Under the pieces are notes generated by a model that worked only from the letters and a program-made list of their open reading frames with translations, had not been told where the DNA came from and ran no database searches. Shown here one piece after another: positions 25,009 to 32,374 of a DNA stretch of 64,000 nucleotides. The position numbers were made by a program, and so were the translations under genes. How positions within the stretch are numbered: position 1 is the stretch's first letter; each line of letters starts with the position of its first letter. Source of the stretch: Gluconacetobacter sacchari (GTDB taxonomy: Bacteria > Pseudomonadota > Alphaproteobacteria > Acetobacterales > Acetobacteraceae); contig NZ_JABEQJ010000005.1 of assembly GCF_014174255.1 (NCBI RefSeq), positions 115,459 to 179,458 of the forward strand. The letters run 5' to 3'.

Positions 25009-25626
25009 CTAAACCATATGAAAATCTATTGGAGCAACCCAATCGATATCAGCATCAACTATTGGCTCAACGGTCGGATTCACAGAAACCAAAGTAAATC
25101 TATCTTGAGATGTTCCTTTGTATATTGTCTTAAGCAAGAGTTGACCATTTGTTAAGCTAACGACGACGTCGCATCCGAGAAATTTCAGGGGCACGCTCTT
25201 AATACCGGGCGTCCTGATACCGACTTTCTCGCCAGGCTTATATCGCGGGAGCATCGAGTCACCTTTTATGGTGAGAAGAAGTCCAGGGTAGAAAAAAAAT
25301 GGCACCCTCACCGGTTCATTGGCGAGCTCGGCATCTCCATTTTCGTAAAAGACGACCCGATCTGCCGCCGCTACATAGCCAGAAATTGGCATCTCCTGCT
25401 CGGGCCTGGGCTTCATTCCGAGGGCGGCCATAATATTAGATGGAGATTCCCGCAATTTCTCGGAAAATAGATTTATCTCTTCCGGTTGAACCCTACGGAT
25501 TCCCTTAATTATATTGGTAATTTTTACGGATGTCAGCCCCACATCCGTCGCGAATGCTCCTTGGCTCTTATAGCCAGCACGCTCGATTGCGGTACGAAAC
25601 CATGATTTGTCTACCGGACTGCTCAT
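25009..25626 (-). CDS. cI: CI-like phage repressor with S24 peptidase domain
   Basis: 205 residues. N-terminal HTH (SQGAFATDVGLTSVKITNIIKGIR), linker, then a LexA/CI-type S24 domain with catalytic Ser124 in TIKGDSMLP and Lys166 in GQLLLKTIYKG. The likely autocleavage region is near GYVAAADR. It should maintain lysogeny by binding the TTTCGA-N3-TCGAAA-type sites and be inactivated through RecA-stimulated self-cleavage (family knowledge). Relatively AT-rich and divergent from the Cro-like gene. Confidence 0.92.
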   Translation of the reverse strand: MSSPVDKSWFRTAIERAGYKSQGAFATDVGLTSVKITNIIKGIRRVQPEEINLFSEKLRESPSNIMAALGMKPRPEQEMPISGYVAAADRVVFYENGDAELANEPVRVPFFFYPGLLLTIKGDSMLPRYKPGEKVGIRTPGIKSVPLKFLGCDVVVSLTNGQLLLKTIYKGTSQDRFTLVSVNPTVEPIVDADIDWVAPIDFHMV

Positions 25627-25669
25627 GCTGCTAAAGTATTCCTCGCGAGTTTGTCCTGTCTCTCGCGTT

Positions 25670-25720
25670 TTTCGAAATTCGAAACGCTCCCTCTTGCTTT
25701 AGGCGTTTCGATTATCGTAA
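25670..25720. promoter_or_regulatory. right operator pair (OR-like) between repressor and Cro genes
   Basis: TTTCGA-AAT-TCGAAA (25670-25684, perfect) and TTTCGA-TTA-TCGTAA (25706-25720), centres 36 bases apart, flanked by CG...CG extensions. They occupy the whole divergent promoter region, as OR does in lambda, so occupancy should switch repressor and cro transcription. Confidence 0.8.
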
Positions 25721-25729
25721 CGTGCGCGC

Positions 25730-25966
25730 ATGGAGACGACCCGAACTGGTGACCGAAACAACCTCCCGTGGCGCATTGCTCGCGCATTCGGGGGCATTGC
25801 TCCAATGGCTGCGGCTCTGGGGCATCGCGGCCACACCACCGTCTATGGGTGGTGCAAATCGGGGAGAATCCCTCCGTGGCGATGGCACGAGATACATTCC
25901 ACCGCTACGCGCTTGAGCATTGAGTTGCCCGCCGACTGCGCGCCGCGGGAAGGCGTCGCAGCATGA
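25730..25966 (+). CDS. Cro-like HTH protein
   Basis: 78 residues. IARAFGGIAPMAAALGHRGHTTVYGWCKSGRIPPWRWHEI is arranged as an atypical Cro/YdaS-like HTH in which the recognition helix follows the HRGHTTVYGW turn. First gene of the rightward early operon and divergent from the repressor, the classical position of cro. Role inferred from fold and position. Confidence 0.72.
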   Translation: METTRTGDRNNLPWRIARAFGGIAPMAAALGHRGHTTVYGWCKSGRIPPWRWHEIHSTATRLSIELPADCAPREGVAA

Positions 25967-26304
25967 CGGCCCGCGATACGTCGGACTGGGACGAAATCAT
26001 CGATCAGCGGCGCATAGAGGTCGAGGCGTTCCAGGCACGCCGGGTCGGTGAGAACGCGGAAGGTGAGCAGAGCATGATCGTCACCCCAATTCTTGGCCTG
26101 GAGCATGGGCTCTCTACTCTTGAGATTCACCGCGCCTCACTTGGCCGACAAAATACGAAAGCGCCCCGATCGCCTTGCGCGCGTCGAAATCATTCATGGG
26201 TCATTCCTCTGGCTGTTTTGTCGTGTCTCGGATGGGCGGTGATACGTCGTGACGTGTTCCGTGTGCGTCGGATTGCCCAGAAAGCGGAAGAGGGCGCGGC
26301 ATGA
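25963..26304 (+). CDS. hypothetical protein with C-terminal TM segment
   Basis: 113 residues. ATGA overlap with cro and with the next gene. N-terminal third (DWDEIIDQRRIEVEAFQARR) is acidic-helical with GC-rich third positions, whereas the rest has weaker coding character and one hydrophobic segment (SWVIPLAVLSCLGWAVI). Minus-strand readings in the same stretch also look protein-like, so the coding strand is uncertain. Confidence 0.4.
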   Translation: MTARDTSDWDEIIDQRRIEVEAFQARRVGENAEGEQSMIVTPILGLEHGLSTLEIHRASLGRQNTKAPRSPCARRNHSWVIPLAVLSCLGWAVIRRDVFRVRRIAQKAEEGAA

Positions 26305-26969
26305 TGATGACGAACACCATGCGCGCGCGAGTGCGCGAGCGGGCGTTGGCGTGTGCGATGCAATTGCGAACCGGTGCGACCTGCGCACCGGCGGATGCCG
26401 CCGCGCAGATCGTCGCGGCGGCTAGGATTTTCGCGGAATATCTATCGGGTGGCACGCTTCCCGTCGACGACCTCGACCGCATCTGCGTACAGGTCGAGGA
26501 TTTCCTCGCGCGTGAACCGGGCCCCGTTTCGCCCCGAAACGGATGCTTCGAGGATCTCGGCATAAACGAGACGGATGAGCCCCTCTCTGGTGAGCGCGAG
26601 TTCCGCGTCAGCGGGCGGGTTGAAGGCCATGATGAATCGTCTCCTGGTTGTGTGAACGACAGCAGGATGGACGATGACGACGGCGCTGTCAGCGCGCCGT
26701 CGTCGCCCCCCGAGTTTCGCGACTGCGCTACATTTGCTCCCGAGCGGCTCTCGGCCGAATTCCTGAATACGCAAATCTCGAAGGGGCCTCTGACGGCATT
26801 CCTCGCGTTTGCGTCGATGTTGACAACGGAAAATTCCTTCCAGCAGGCGGAGTTTGCCCTGCGCTGTGCGATCGATGGCCGCGTTCGCATCGCGTTGATG
26901 CAGGCGGGAGCGATTCCGTTGCAGCCCGAGTTGGTGGTGACGTCGTCTCCGGATGGAGATCCGGTATGA
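26301..26969 (+). CDS. hypothetical early phage protein
   Basis: 222 residues. The N-terminus (RARVRERALACAMQLRTGA...DAAAQIVAAARIFAEYLSG) resembles small helical phage proteins with an aaaRxxexyLxG helix. The middle is acidic and low-complexity, and the C-terminal third is helical (SFQQAEFALRCAIDGRVRIALMQ). May be two ancestral coding units joined. Overlaps both neighbours by 4 bases. Confidence 0.5.
   Translation: MMMTNTMRARVRERALACAMQLRTGATCAPADAAAQIVAAARIFAEYLSGGTLPVDDLDRICVQVEDFLAREPGPVSPRNGCFEDLGINETDEPLSGEREFRVSGRVEGHDESSPGCVNDSRMDDDDGAVSAPSSPPEFRDCATFAPERLSAEFLNTQISKGPLTAFLAFASMLTTENSFQQAEFALRCAIDGRVRIALMQAGAIPLQPELVVTSSPDGDPV
26442..26630 (-). CDS. possible 62-residue antisense gene inside the right early operon
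   Basis: Reads MAFNPPADAELALTREGL, then IRLVYAEILEASV and FTREEILDLYADAVEVVDGK. AGGAG lies about ten bases before the ATG. Composition is unusually protein-like for a reverse frame, but the plus strand here also has an open frame in a coupled operon. Treat as a candidate only. Confidence 0.35.
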   Translation of the reverse strand: MAFNPPADAELALTREGLIRLVYAEILEASVSGRNGARFTREEILDLYADAVEVVDGKRATR

Positions 26970-27037
26970 ACGAAGTGGCCGCAATTTCCAGCCGGACTGC
27001 TGACAGTCGGGCCCCGGCCGTTGGCGGTTTCGCGTGA
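26966..27037 (+). CDS. possible 23-residue coupling peptide
   Basis: ATG overlaps the previous stop (TATGA) and its own stop overlaps the ATG of the next gene (TGATG). Reads MNEVAAISSRTADSRAPAVG. Its exact fit between two genes suggests translation through the junction, but there is no independent evidence of function. Confidence 0.3.
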   Translation: MNEVAAISSRTADSRAPAVGGFA

Positions 27038-27300
27038 TGGTTGGCGGGATGCGTCCCTTCCGCGATGTCCTGGCGGACGCGCTGTCCGCGATCGACGCCG
27101 GGCGCCAGATCAGTGGCACCCGCACGTCCGTGTGTCGCTGTGCAATGTCCGGGTGCCCCGCTCCTCCCTGCCGTTTCTGTTCCCGACCTGACAATCGGGA
27201 CAATGGCAGAGAGGGCGCCCAAGATGTTGGGTATTTCGTCCAAGCGCGTGGGTATTTCACCCAAGGGCGGATCGCCGGAGAGACGTCCGGTGTCCGGTAG
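27037..27300 (+). CDS. hypothetical Cys-rich early protein
   Basis: 87 residues starting MVGGMRPFRDVLADALSAI. A Cys cluster (CRCAMSGCPAPPCRFC) may bind zinc. The C-terminal part overlaps the next gene's start region by about 100 bases in another frame, so the true 3' end of the functional protein is uncertain. Confidence 0.4.
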   Translation: MVGGMRPFRDVLADALSAIDAGRQISGTRTSVCRCAMSGCPAPPCRFCSRPDNRDNGREGAQDVGYFVQARGYFTQGRIAGETSGVR

Positions 27301-27577
27301 CGTCTACCAGGAAGAATTCTGCGGGGCGATCCGGGCTGAAGTCGAGGCACGGCGCGGTCGCGGCCTGAAGGGCGCGTTTGCTGAGGCGGCGCGCTTCTTT
27401 GGCCTGACTGAACGACGGGTGCGCGCGGCATGGCATGGCGAGATCCGCTCGGTATCGGCGCAGGAACTGCTGGCGGTGCGCGCCCATCGCGTCGCTGCGC
27501 TGCGGGGCCGCCATGAGGAGATAGCGCGCGAGATCGCCGGATTGGCTCTGGAACTGGGCTGTGAGGACATAGCGTGA
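27203..27577 (+). CDS. hypothetical HTH-containing early protein
   Basis: 124 residues from MAERAPKMLG (ATG 27224 is an alternative). FAEAARFFGLTERRVRAAWHGEIRSVSAQEL reads as an HTH, followed by a long helix (AHRVAALRGRHEEIAREIAGLALEL). Probably a regulator in the right early operon. Overlaps the next gene by 4 bases. Confidence 0.6.
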   Translation: MAERAPKMLGISSKRVGISPKGGSPERRPVSGSVYQEEFCGAIRAEVEARRGRGLKGAFAEAARFFGLTERRVRAAWHGEIRSVSAQELLAVRAHRVAALRGRHEEIAREIAGLALELGCEDIA

Positions 27578-27834
27578 CGGGCGAGCTGTGCATCCTGCTG
27601 GCCGGCACGGCGCCATGCGCGCTGCTGGTCTATGTCTGCGCGCCGGCGCGCCTTCGGGCGCGCGTGCGTCTGGTCGGGGCATGGGTCGTGCTCGAATATC
27701 GGGTTGCCCGATATGACTGGAGCGTACGGCGGCTAGACGCGCGGAAAGCGCGCGCCCTGGCGTTCGTAGAGGATTTGCGGCGACGCGAGGCCATTCTGGC
27801 CCGGCGTAGCCGGGAGTGGTTCGGGGGCGTGTGA
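27574..27834 (+). CDS. small membrane protein
   Basis: 86 residues, GTG start coupled to the previous stop (GTGA). One TM helix near the N-terminus (LCILLAGTAPCALLVYVCA), then an Arg-rich amphipathic helix (YDWSVRRLDARKARALAFVEDLRRREAIL). No family recognised. Confidence 0.5.
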   Translation: MTGELCILLAGTAPCALLVYVCAPARLRARVRLVGAWVVLEYRVARYDWSVRRLDARKARALAFVEDLRRREAILARRSREWFGGV

Positions 27835-27885
27835 CGCTGCGGGCGTCGCGCCCGCGCTCGCGCCCCCTCATCGTGTGAGGGAAAG

Positions 27886-28047
27886 ATGGCCCAGCAGATT
27901 GATTGGCAGCGGCTCAGTCCTGTGGTGTCGCGCCTGGTGCGCGACGGAGTATCGCCGGCGCGGATTGCAGCGCAGCTCGGGCTGTCGCGTGGCGCGGTGC
28001 GTGGGTTCATCGAGCGGCAGGCGCCCGAAATCGCCGAGGCGGCGTGA
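27886..28047 (+). CDS. 53-residue HTH protein
   Basis: Starts MAQQIDWQRLSPVV after GAGGGAAAG. VRDGVSPARIAAQLGLSRGAVRGFIER is a clean helix-turn-helix of the Hin/resolvase-like or phage GcrA-like type. The stop overlaps the next ATG (TGATG). Likely DNA-binding; target unknown. Confidence 0.65.
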   Translation: MAQQIDWQRLSPVVSRLVRDGVSPARIAAQLGLSRGAVRGFIERQAPEIAEAA

Positions 28048-28388
28048 TGCCCAGGGGAATTCCTCGTGATTGGCGGTGGATTGATCCGCAATTGCCTGGA
28101 CTGATGCGTGGCGGGTTCACGGATAACGAGATCGCGGCGCGTTTCGCGCTGCCGTTTTCGACAATCTATGGGCGAATCACCAAGCTGGGTCTCGGGCACT
28201 TGCGGGTGCGGCGCCTCGGCGGTCCAAGAGCGCGCCAGAAAGTCGGCGCGCAAAAGCCGCTGGCGGACACGCCGAAGAGTAGCCCGAGCATTACGGTTCG
28301 CGTGGTCTCGTCGGGAACGACCTATGCGCGTGAGGGCCGGATGACCTTGCCGCCCGGCTGGGGCGGGAGTTTCGGCCATGCCCGATGA
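28047..28388 (+). CDS. HTH protein
   Basis: 113 residues starting MPRGIPRDWRWIDPQ. MRGGFTDNEIAARFALPFSTIYGRITKLGLG is an HTH resembling that of the preceding gene, followed by a basic, disordered tail. The two adjacent HTH genes may be related. Overlaps the next gene by 11 bases. Confidence 0.6.
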   Translation: MPRGIPRDWRWIDPQLPGLMRGGFTDNEIAARFALPFSTIYGRITKLGLGHLRVRRLGGPRARQKVGAQKPLADTPKSSPSITVRVVSSGTTYAREGRMTLPPGWGGSFGHAR

Positions 28389-28827
28389 CCTGCTTTCACT
28401 CCGGGAATTTTATTCGGAACTGAATAAGGACATTCGCGAAGCGGGCAGCGTGTCGGCGTTCGCACAGCGTTGCGACCTGCCTGTGCAGGTGGTCGCGAAC
28501 ATTCAGTCGGCGCGCCGCATGGGCAATGCCGCCAGCCTCGCTGCCATGGGCTGGCAATTGGTCGCGCGCTTTCAGCGCATCGCGCGGGATGCGGCGGGTG
28601 ATACCGACTGCCCGTGGCTGTCGCTCCGGGAATTTTATTCAGAACTGAATAGTGCCGTCCGCAACGCGGGCGGCATCACCGATTACGCGCGCGGCCATCT
28701 GCTGTCGCCGCAGGCCGTATCCAACATTCAATCCGGCGCGCGGAACGGATCTGACGCATCTCTGGCCCTCATGGGTTGGCGCCGCGTCTACCGGTATCGC
28801 CGCATCGCGCGGGAGCAGTCCGTATGA
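28378..28827 (+). CDS. internally duplicated phage protein
   Basis: 149 residues made of two tandem copies of about 65 residues. Each begins LSLREFYSELN, has an Ala/Gly helix, the segment VxNIQSxxRxG, then ASLAxMGWxxVxRxxRIAR. The repeat resembles a variant HTH unit. A tandem DNA-binding or dimer-mimicking role is possible (inference). The stop overlaps the helicase ATG. Confidence 0.65.
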   Translation: MPDDLLSLREFYSELNKDIREAGSVSAFAQRCDLPVQVVANIQSARRMGNAASLAAMGWQLVARFQRIARDAAGDTDCPWLSLREFYSELNSAVRNAGGITDYARGHLLSPQAVSNIQSGARNGSDASLALMGWRRVYRYRRIAREQSV

Positions 28828-30368
28828 ACCACATCCCCTCCCCTACGCATTCGCCGTTTGGGGGCGTTCTGCGCGAGCGGCCGGCAAATGTGGCGGCCGA
28901 GACGGCGCTGCTGGGTGGTCTCTTGATGAATAGCGTCAAGGGTCTGCCGCTGGTCGAGGACCTCGTAGAGCCGGAGCATTTTTATGTTCCGTTGAATGGC
29001 CAGATCTACGGCGAAATTCGGCGGCTGGTTCAGGCCGGCGGGGTCGCGGACCCGCCCGTCGTCGCGCCGAAATTTCGGCATCACGATGCCCTGAACGGCG
29101 AGGATATCGGGCAGGTTCTGGCCGGGTTGCTATCGGCCTTTGTTGGCCTGCCCTGCCTGCCGGATTACGCGCGCGCGGTGCGCGAGGCCTGGCTCATGCG
29201 GTCGATTTTCGACGTGTGTGTTGAGGCGGGCGACCTGTGCAGCCGGCCCGGCCAGAAAAGTGCCGAGGACGTCCGGGACTATGTCGAGAACGGGCTGCTG
29301 CGGATCGCCCAGGGGTGCGGCGAGAGCCAGCCGGTCGTGCAGATCGGGGCGGCGGTCGGCCAGGCGATCCAGAACGCGCGCGCGGCCGCCGAGCGGCAAG
29401 ACGGGCTGGCGGGCGTGACCTGGGGCTATCGCGGGATGGACCGCATGACCGGCGGGCTGCATCGATCGGACCTCACGCTGCTTGGCGCGCGACCCGCCAT
29501 GGGCAAGACGGCCTTGGGCCTGGGCATCGCGGCGCGGTCGGCGGCGGCAGGAAATAGCGTTCTGTTCTGGTCGGGAGAGATGCGGGCGGCGCAGTTGGGC
29601 GCTCGCGCTGGTGCCGCCTGGGCGGGGATCTCCACGCTCTCGGTGTTCACGGGCCGCAGGTACGACGTGGACGAGGAAATCGCTGACGGGCCGCGTCCAG
29701 TGCTGGAAGATTATCACTGGCGCGCGCTGGCCGAAGGCGAGCGGGCCGCATCGGATCTGCCGTTATTCATCGACGACCGGCCGGGGATCACGGTCGCGCA
29801 GCTGCGCGCGCGGGCCCGGCGCATGAAACGCCAGAAGCGCGGCCTTGATCTGATCGTGGCGGATTATGTCGGGCTGCTGCGCGCATCGGAGACCACGCGC
29901 CGCTTCGGGCTACGGGAGGCGATGACCGAAATCAGCGCCGACCTGAAAAATCTCGCTGCCGAATTGGAAATTCCCATTCTCGCTCTGGCGCAGTTGAGCC
30001 GCGAGGCGGCCAAACGCGACGACAAGCGCCCCGAGCTGACAGATCTGCGCGAGACGGGGGCCCTGGAGCAGGACGCGGCGACGGTCGTTTTCCTGCATCG
30101 CGAGCATTACTACCTGGAAAAGGCGATTTCCGGCGACGAAATCCCGCGACGCATGAACGAGAGCGAAGAGGTCTATCGCGCGCGGTGCGAGGATCTGGTG
30201 CGGCGCGCCCATGAGAGCAAGGGCAAAGCCGAGCTGATCCTGGCCAAGAACCGGCATGGCCCGACGGGACTCTGCCGCATGCAATTCGACAACACCACCA
30301 CCTGGTTCCGGGACGCGGGCGAAGACCCTCGTTCCGCCGCCTGGGTGAATACCGGTCCGGAGTTCTGA
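28824..30368 (+). CDS. replicative DNA helicase, DnaB type
   Basis: 514 residues from the ATG that overlaps the previous stop. N-terminal DnaB domain (NVAAETALLGGLLMN), then the RecA-like core: Walker A LGARPAMGKTALGLG, SGEMRAAQLGARAGA, Walker B LIVADYVGLL, LKNLAAELEIPILALAQLSREAAKR and TDLRETGALEQDAATVVFLHRE. The expected phage replicative helicase, which would unwind the fork with host primase. Confidence 0.92.
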   Translation: MNHIPSPTHSPFGGVLRERPANVAAETALLGGLLMNSVKGLPLVEDLVEPEHFYVPLNGQIYGEIRRLVQAGGVADPPVVAPKFRHHDALNGEDIGQVLAGLLSAFVGLPCLPDYARAVREAWLMRSIFDVCVEAGDLCSRPGQKSAEDVRDYVENGLLRIAQGCGESQPVVQIGAAVGQAIQNARAAAERQDGLAGVTWGYRGMDRMTGGLHRSDLTLLGARPAMGKTALGLGIAARSAAAGNSVLFWSGEMRAAQLGARAGAAWAGISTLSVFTGRRYDVDEEIADGPRPVLEDYHWRALAEGERAASDLPLFIDDRPGITVAQLRARARRMKRQKRGLDLIVADYVGLLRASETTRRFGLREAMTEISADLKNLAAELEIPILALAQLSREAAKRDDKRPELTDLRETGALEQDAATVVFLHREHYYLEKAISGDEIPRRMNESEEVYRARCEDLVRRAHESKGKAELILAKNRHGPTGLCRMQFDNTTTWFRDAGEDPRSAAWVNTGPEF

Positions 30369-30369
30369 C

Positions 30370-30657
30370 ATGTCGGCTGCAAGACAACGTCCCGGACGGC
30401 ACGCGCGGGCGGTCATGGGGGATACGCGATGGCGGGTGCTGCCGCTGGCGGCCCGCGCGCTCTGGATCGACCTCTGCGATGTGGCGGACACGCTGCCGTA
30501 TCTGCGCGCACCCTCCCGCGCCCGATACGCGAGGGCGGACGAGATCGCCCGGCTTGTCGGAGCCGACGCGGGCGGCGTCGACGGCGCAATTCTTCATCTG
30601 GTCACAACCGGCATCCTGGAGCCCTACCAGGATGGCTTTCGGCTCAAGGCATACTGA
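30370..30657 (+). CDS. hypothetical replication-module protein
   Basis: 95 residues. RAVMGDTRWRVLPLAARALWIDLCDVA and ADEIARLVGADAGGVDGAILHLVTTGILEPYQDGFRLKAY look like a winged-helix unit of the type in phage replisome organisers. Sits between the helicase and the initiator-like gene, so a loading or origin role is plausible. Confidence 0.6.
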   Translation: MSAARQRPGRHARAVMGDTRWRVLPLAARALWIDLCDVADTLPYLRAPSRARYARADEIARLVGADAGGVDGAILHLVTTGILEPYQDGFRLKAY

Positions 30658-30658
30658 C

Positions 30659-31615
30659 ATGGCGCGATCCGCATCAATCGAACGGCGCATGCTCGCCATG
30701 GCCGCCACCGATATCCGCTTGATGGAGCTGGGCGACACGCTGGCGATGCTGTGGGTGCGCCTGGTGGCGTTCGTGATCGAGTGCGGCACGGACGGGTTGT
30801 TCGTTGCCGGTTGTGACGGCAACCCGACCCTCGCGGGCCTCGCCGAGTTCCGGTTCCGCCTCAGCGAAACCCAGCTGAAAACCTACCTGGAAACCTACGC
30901 GGAAACCCGTCTGATAACCTGGGACGAAACCCACGGCGTGATCGGCCTGCCCGCCACGCTGATGCCTTCGCGGCGCGCGGCCGCGTCCCGTGAGAACGGG
31001 AAAAAGGGCGGAAGGCCGCCAAAAAACTCCAACCTGATACCCCGCAATGATCCGCGTCAACGCCACGCGATCATGCCCTTTTCCGGAGGCCTGAGCATGC
31101 GAAACGAAACCCAGCAGGAAACCCAAGACGCCTCGCGCACGCGTATAGCTAAGCTAGAAGCTAATAATAGCTCTGAAGCTATAGCTAGCCTTGTCGTCAG
31201 TGATGCTGATTTTCACCGTATCGGCCGGGCCGCGCTGGACGCCGCCGGTTTCGATCCGGCGCGATCGCTTGCAGACTATGGCATCGTGCGCCAGTGGCTG
31301 GCAGATGCGGCAAAGGCCGGGCTCACGGTTGACCAGGCCGAACGGGCGATCCTGTCGACGGTCCAATCTGCGGCGCAACGTGCCGCGGCGAGCGGGAAAA
31401 CCGTGCGTTCGCTGCTGTATTTCAAAAACTCTGTGCCTGAGGCGATCGCGCGGCGGGACATGCCAGCGCCGGTGCTGTCGTCGGCGATGGACTATGAAGC
31501 CGATGCCCGGTTCCGCGAAGCGCATAAGGCGTGGGTGCGAGCAGCGAAGAATGGCGACCTTCAGCCGCAGCCGCGCCGCGAAGATTTCCTGGCCAAAGCT
31601 CGGAGCGCGGCATGA
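30659..31615 (+). CDS. phage replication initiator-like protein
   Basis: 318 residues. N-terminal part (RMLAMAATDIRLMELGDTLAMLWVRLVAF) resembles winged-helix replisome-organiser domains. A hinge ASRENGKKGGRPPKN is typical of such phage proteins. The C-terminal part (DYGIVRQWLADAAKAGLTVDQAERAIL) may contact the helicase. Probable O-like initiator; the origin could lie in or near this gene. The 31141-31200 stretch is distinctly AT-rich. Confidence 0.65.
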   Translation: MARSASIERRMLAMAATDIRLMELGDTLAMLWVRLVAFVIECGTDGLFVAGCDGNPTLAGLAEFRFRLSETQLKTYLETYAETRLITWDETHGVIGLPATLMPSRRAAASRENGKKGGRPPKNSNLIPRNDPRQRHAIMPFSGGLSMRNETQQETQDASRTRIAKLEANNSSEAIASLVVSDADFHRIGRAALDAAGFDPARSLADYGIVRQWLADAAKAGLTVDQAERAILSTVQSAAQRAAASGKTVRSLLYFKNSVPEAIARRDMPAPVLSSAMDYEADARFREAHKAWVRAAKNGDLQPQPRREDFLAKARSAA

Positions 31616-32106
31616 TGCGACCAGCCTCGCTCGGAGACGGGCTGTCGTGGGCAGACGTGATTTCCCGCCGGCTGTTCGAGGCCGGTTGCACGCTGGCGGT
31701 TCTGCCCATGCACGGACTTCGGCCGGCCAACGTCCGCGTGGCGTGGCCGGAGATGGTGGCCGATGCGGATGCGAGCTGGATCGATGCGATGCCGGACGAT
31801 AGCGGCCGCATGCCGCGCCCCACGGCAAAGGCCATCGCCCGGATGGACGAAGCGCTGGGGTGGCTGGCGCTGATCGGTAATGAGCGAGCGAACTGGCGCC
31901 GGTCCATTTGCCTGCGCCTGGTGGTCCATCCGATCTCACATCGCCATCGCTGGGCGTGGCGCGCAGTGGGGCGCAAGCTGGGCGTCGACCACAAGACGGC
32001 CCAGTCGTGGCACGAGCGGGGTGTGAGCGCGATCACGAGAAAAATTGCATGCCCTGATTTTTCCGCTTCCCAAATTCCCCAAAAAGCCATAGAGGAATTT
32101 ATATGA
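31612..32106 (+). CDS. DUF6362-like phage protein with HTH
   Basis: 164 residues from ATG 31612 (ATGA overlap). LSWADVISRRLFEAGCTLAVLP, RMDEALGWLALIGNERANW and VGRKLGVDHKTAQSWHERGVSAIT. The last part is an HTH. This family often lies just before phage terminase genes and may act in late-gene control (inference). Last gene before the terminator. Confidence 0.65.
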   Translation: MMRPASLGDGLSWADVISRRLFEAGCTLAVLPMHGLRPANVRVAWPEMVADADASWIDAMPDDSGRMPRPTAKAIARMDEALGWLALIGNERANWRRSICLRLVVHPISHRHRWAWRAVGRKLGVDHKTAQSWHERGVSAITRKIACPDFSASQIPQKAIEEFI

Positions 32107-32111
32107 TGAGG

Positions 32112-32144
32112 CGGCGTGCATCCAACGGGGTGCGCGCCGTTTTT
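32112..32144 (+). terminator. intrinsic terminator at the early/late junction
   Basis: CGGCGTGCA pairs with TGCGCGCCG (one G-U) across a 10-base loop, followed by TTTTT. It stands directly after the last early gene, where lambda has tR'. Confidence 0.75.
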
Positions 32145-32374
32145 CGTCGGGGGATTGCGACGAAGGTTGAGGGCAGCCTAGGGTCGCGCCTGCCCTCGCG
32201 AGCCATGCGCGAACCGCATGCTCTCGGTCTTCTAGACCCCCCCCATGCATATCTCTTGGGTCCCTCTCGGAGGGGTCCCCTACCGGGAGCTATTCGCACC
32301 CCGGTCAGACAGACTCTTTTATAAAATTTATCAACGGGTTGGTGTTTCTGTTGGTGTTGTTGTCGGAGGTCAGT
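32145..32374 (+). other. 230-bp gene-free junction before terminase
   Basis: No convincing gene. It holds GC-rich hairpins (for example CCCTCTCGGAGGG at about 32264-32276), a C-run at 32238-32245 and an AT-rich box CTTTTATAAAATTTATC at about 32318-32334 that could be a late promoter -10 region. The cohesive-end site of a lambda-type terminase could also lie here, but no cos sequence is recognised. Confidence 0.45.

Noticed and set aside
26442..27608. 388-codon minus-strand frame in the right early region
   Set aside because: Most of it is Arg/Pro/Ser low complexity opposite coupled plus-strand genes. Only its last 62 codons were kept as a candidate.
32103..32324. 73-codon plus-strand frame across the terminator
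   Set aside because: It runs through the hairpin and the GC-rich junction, is Arg/Pro-rich and has no convincing ribosome site.
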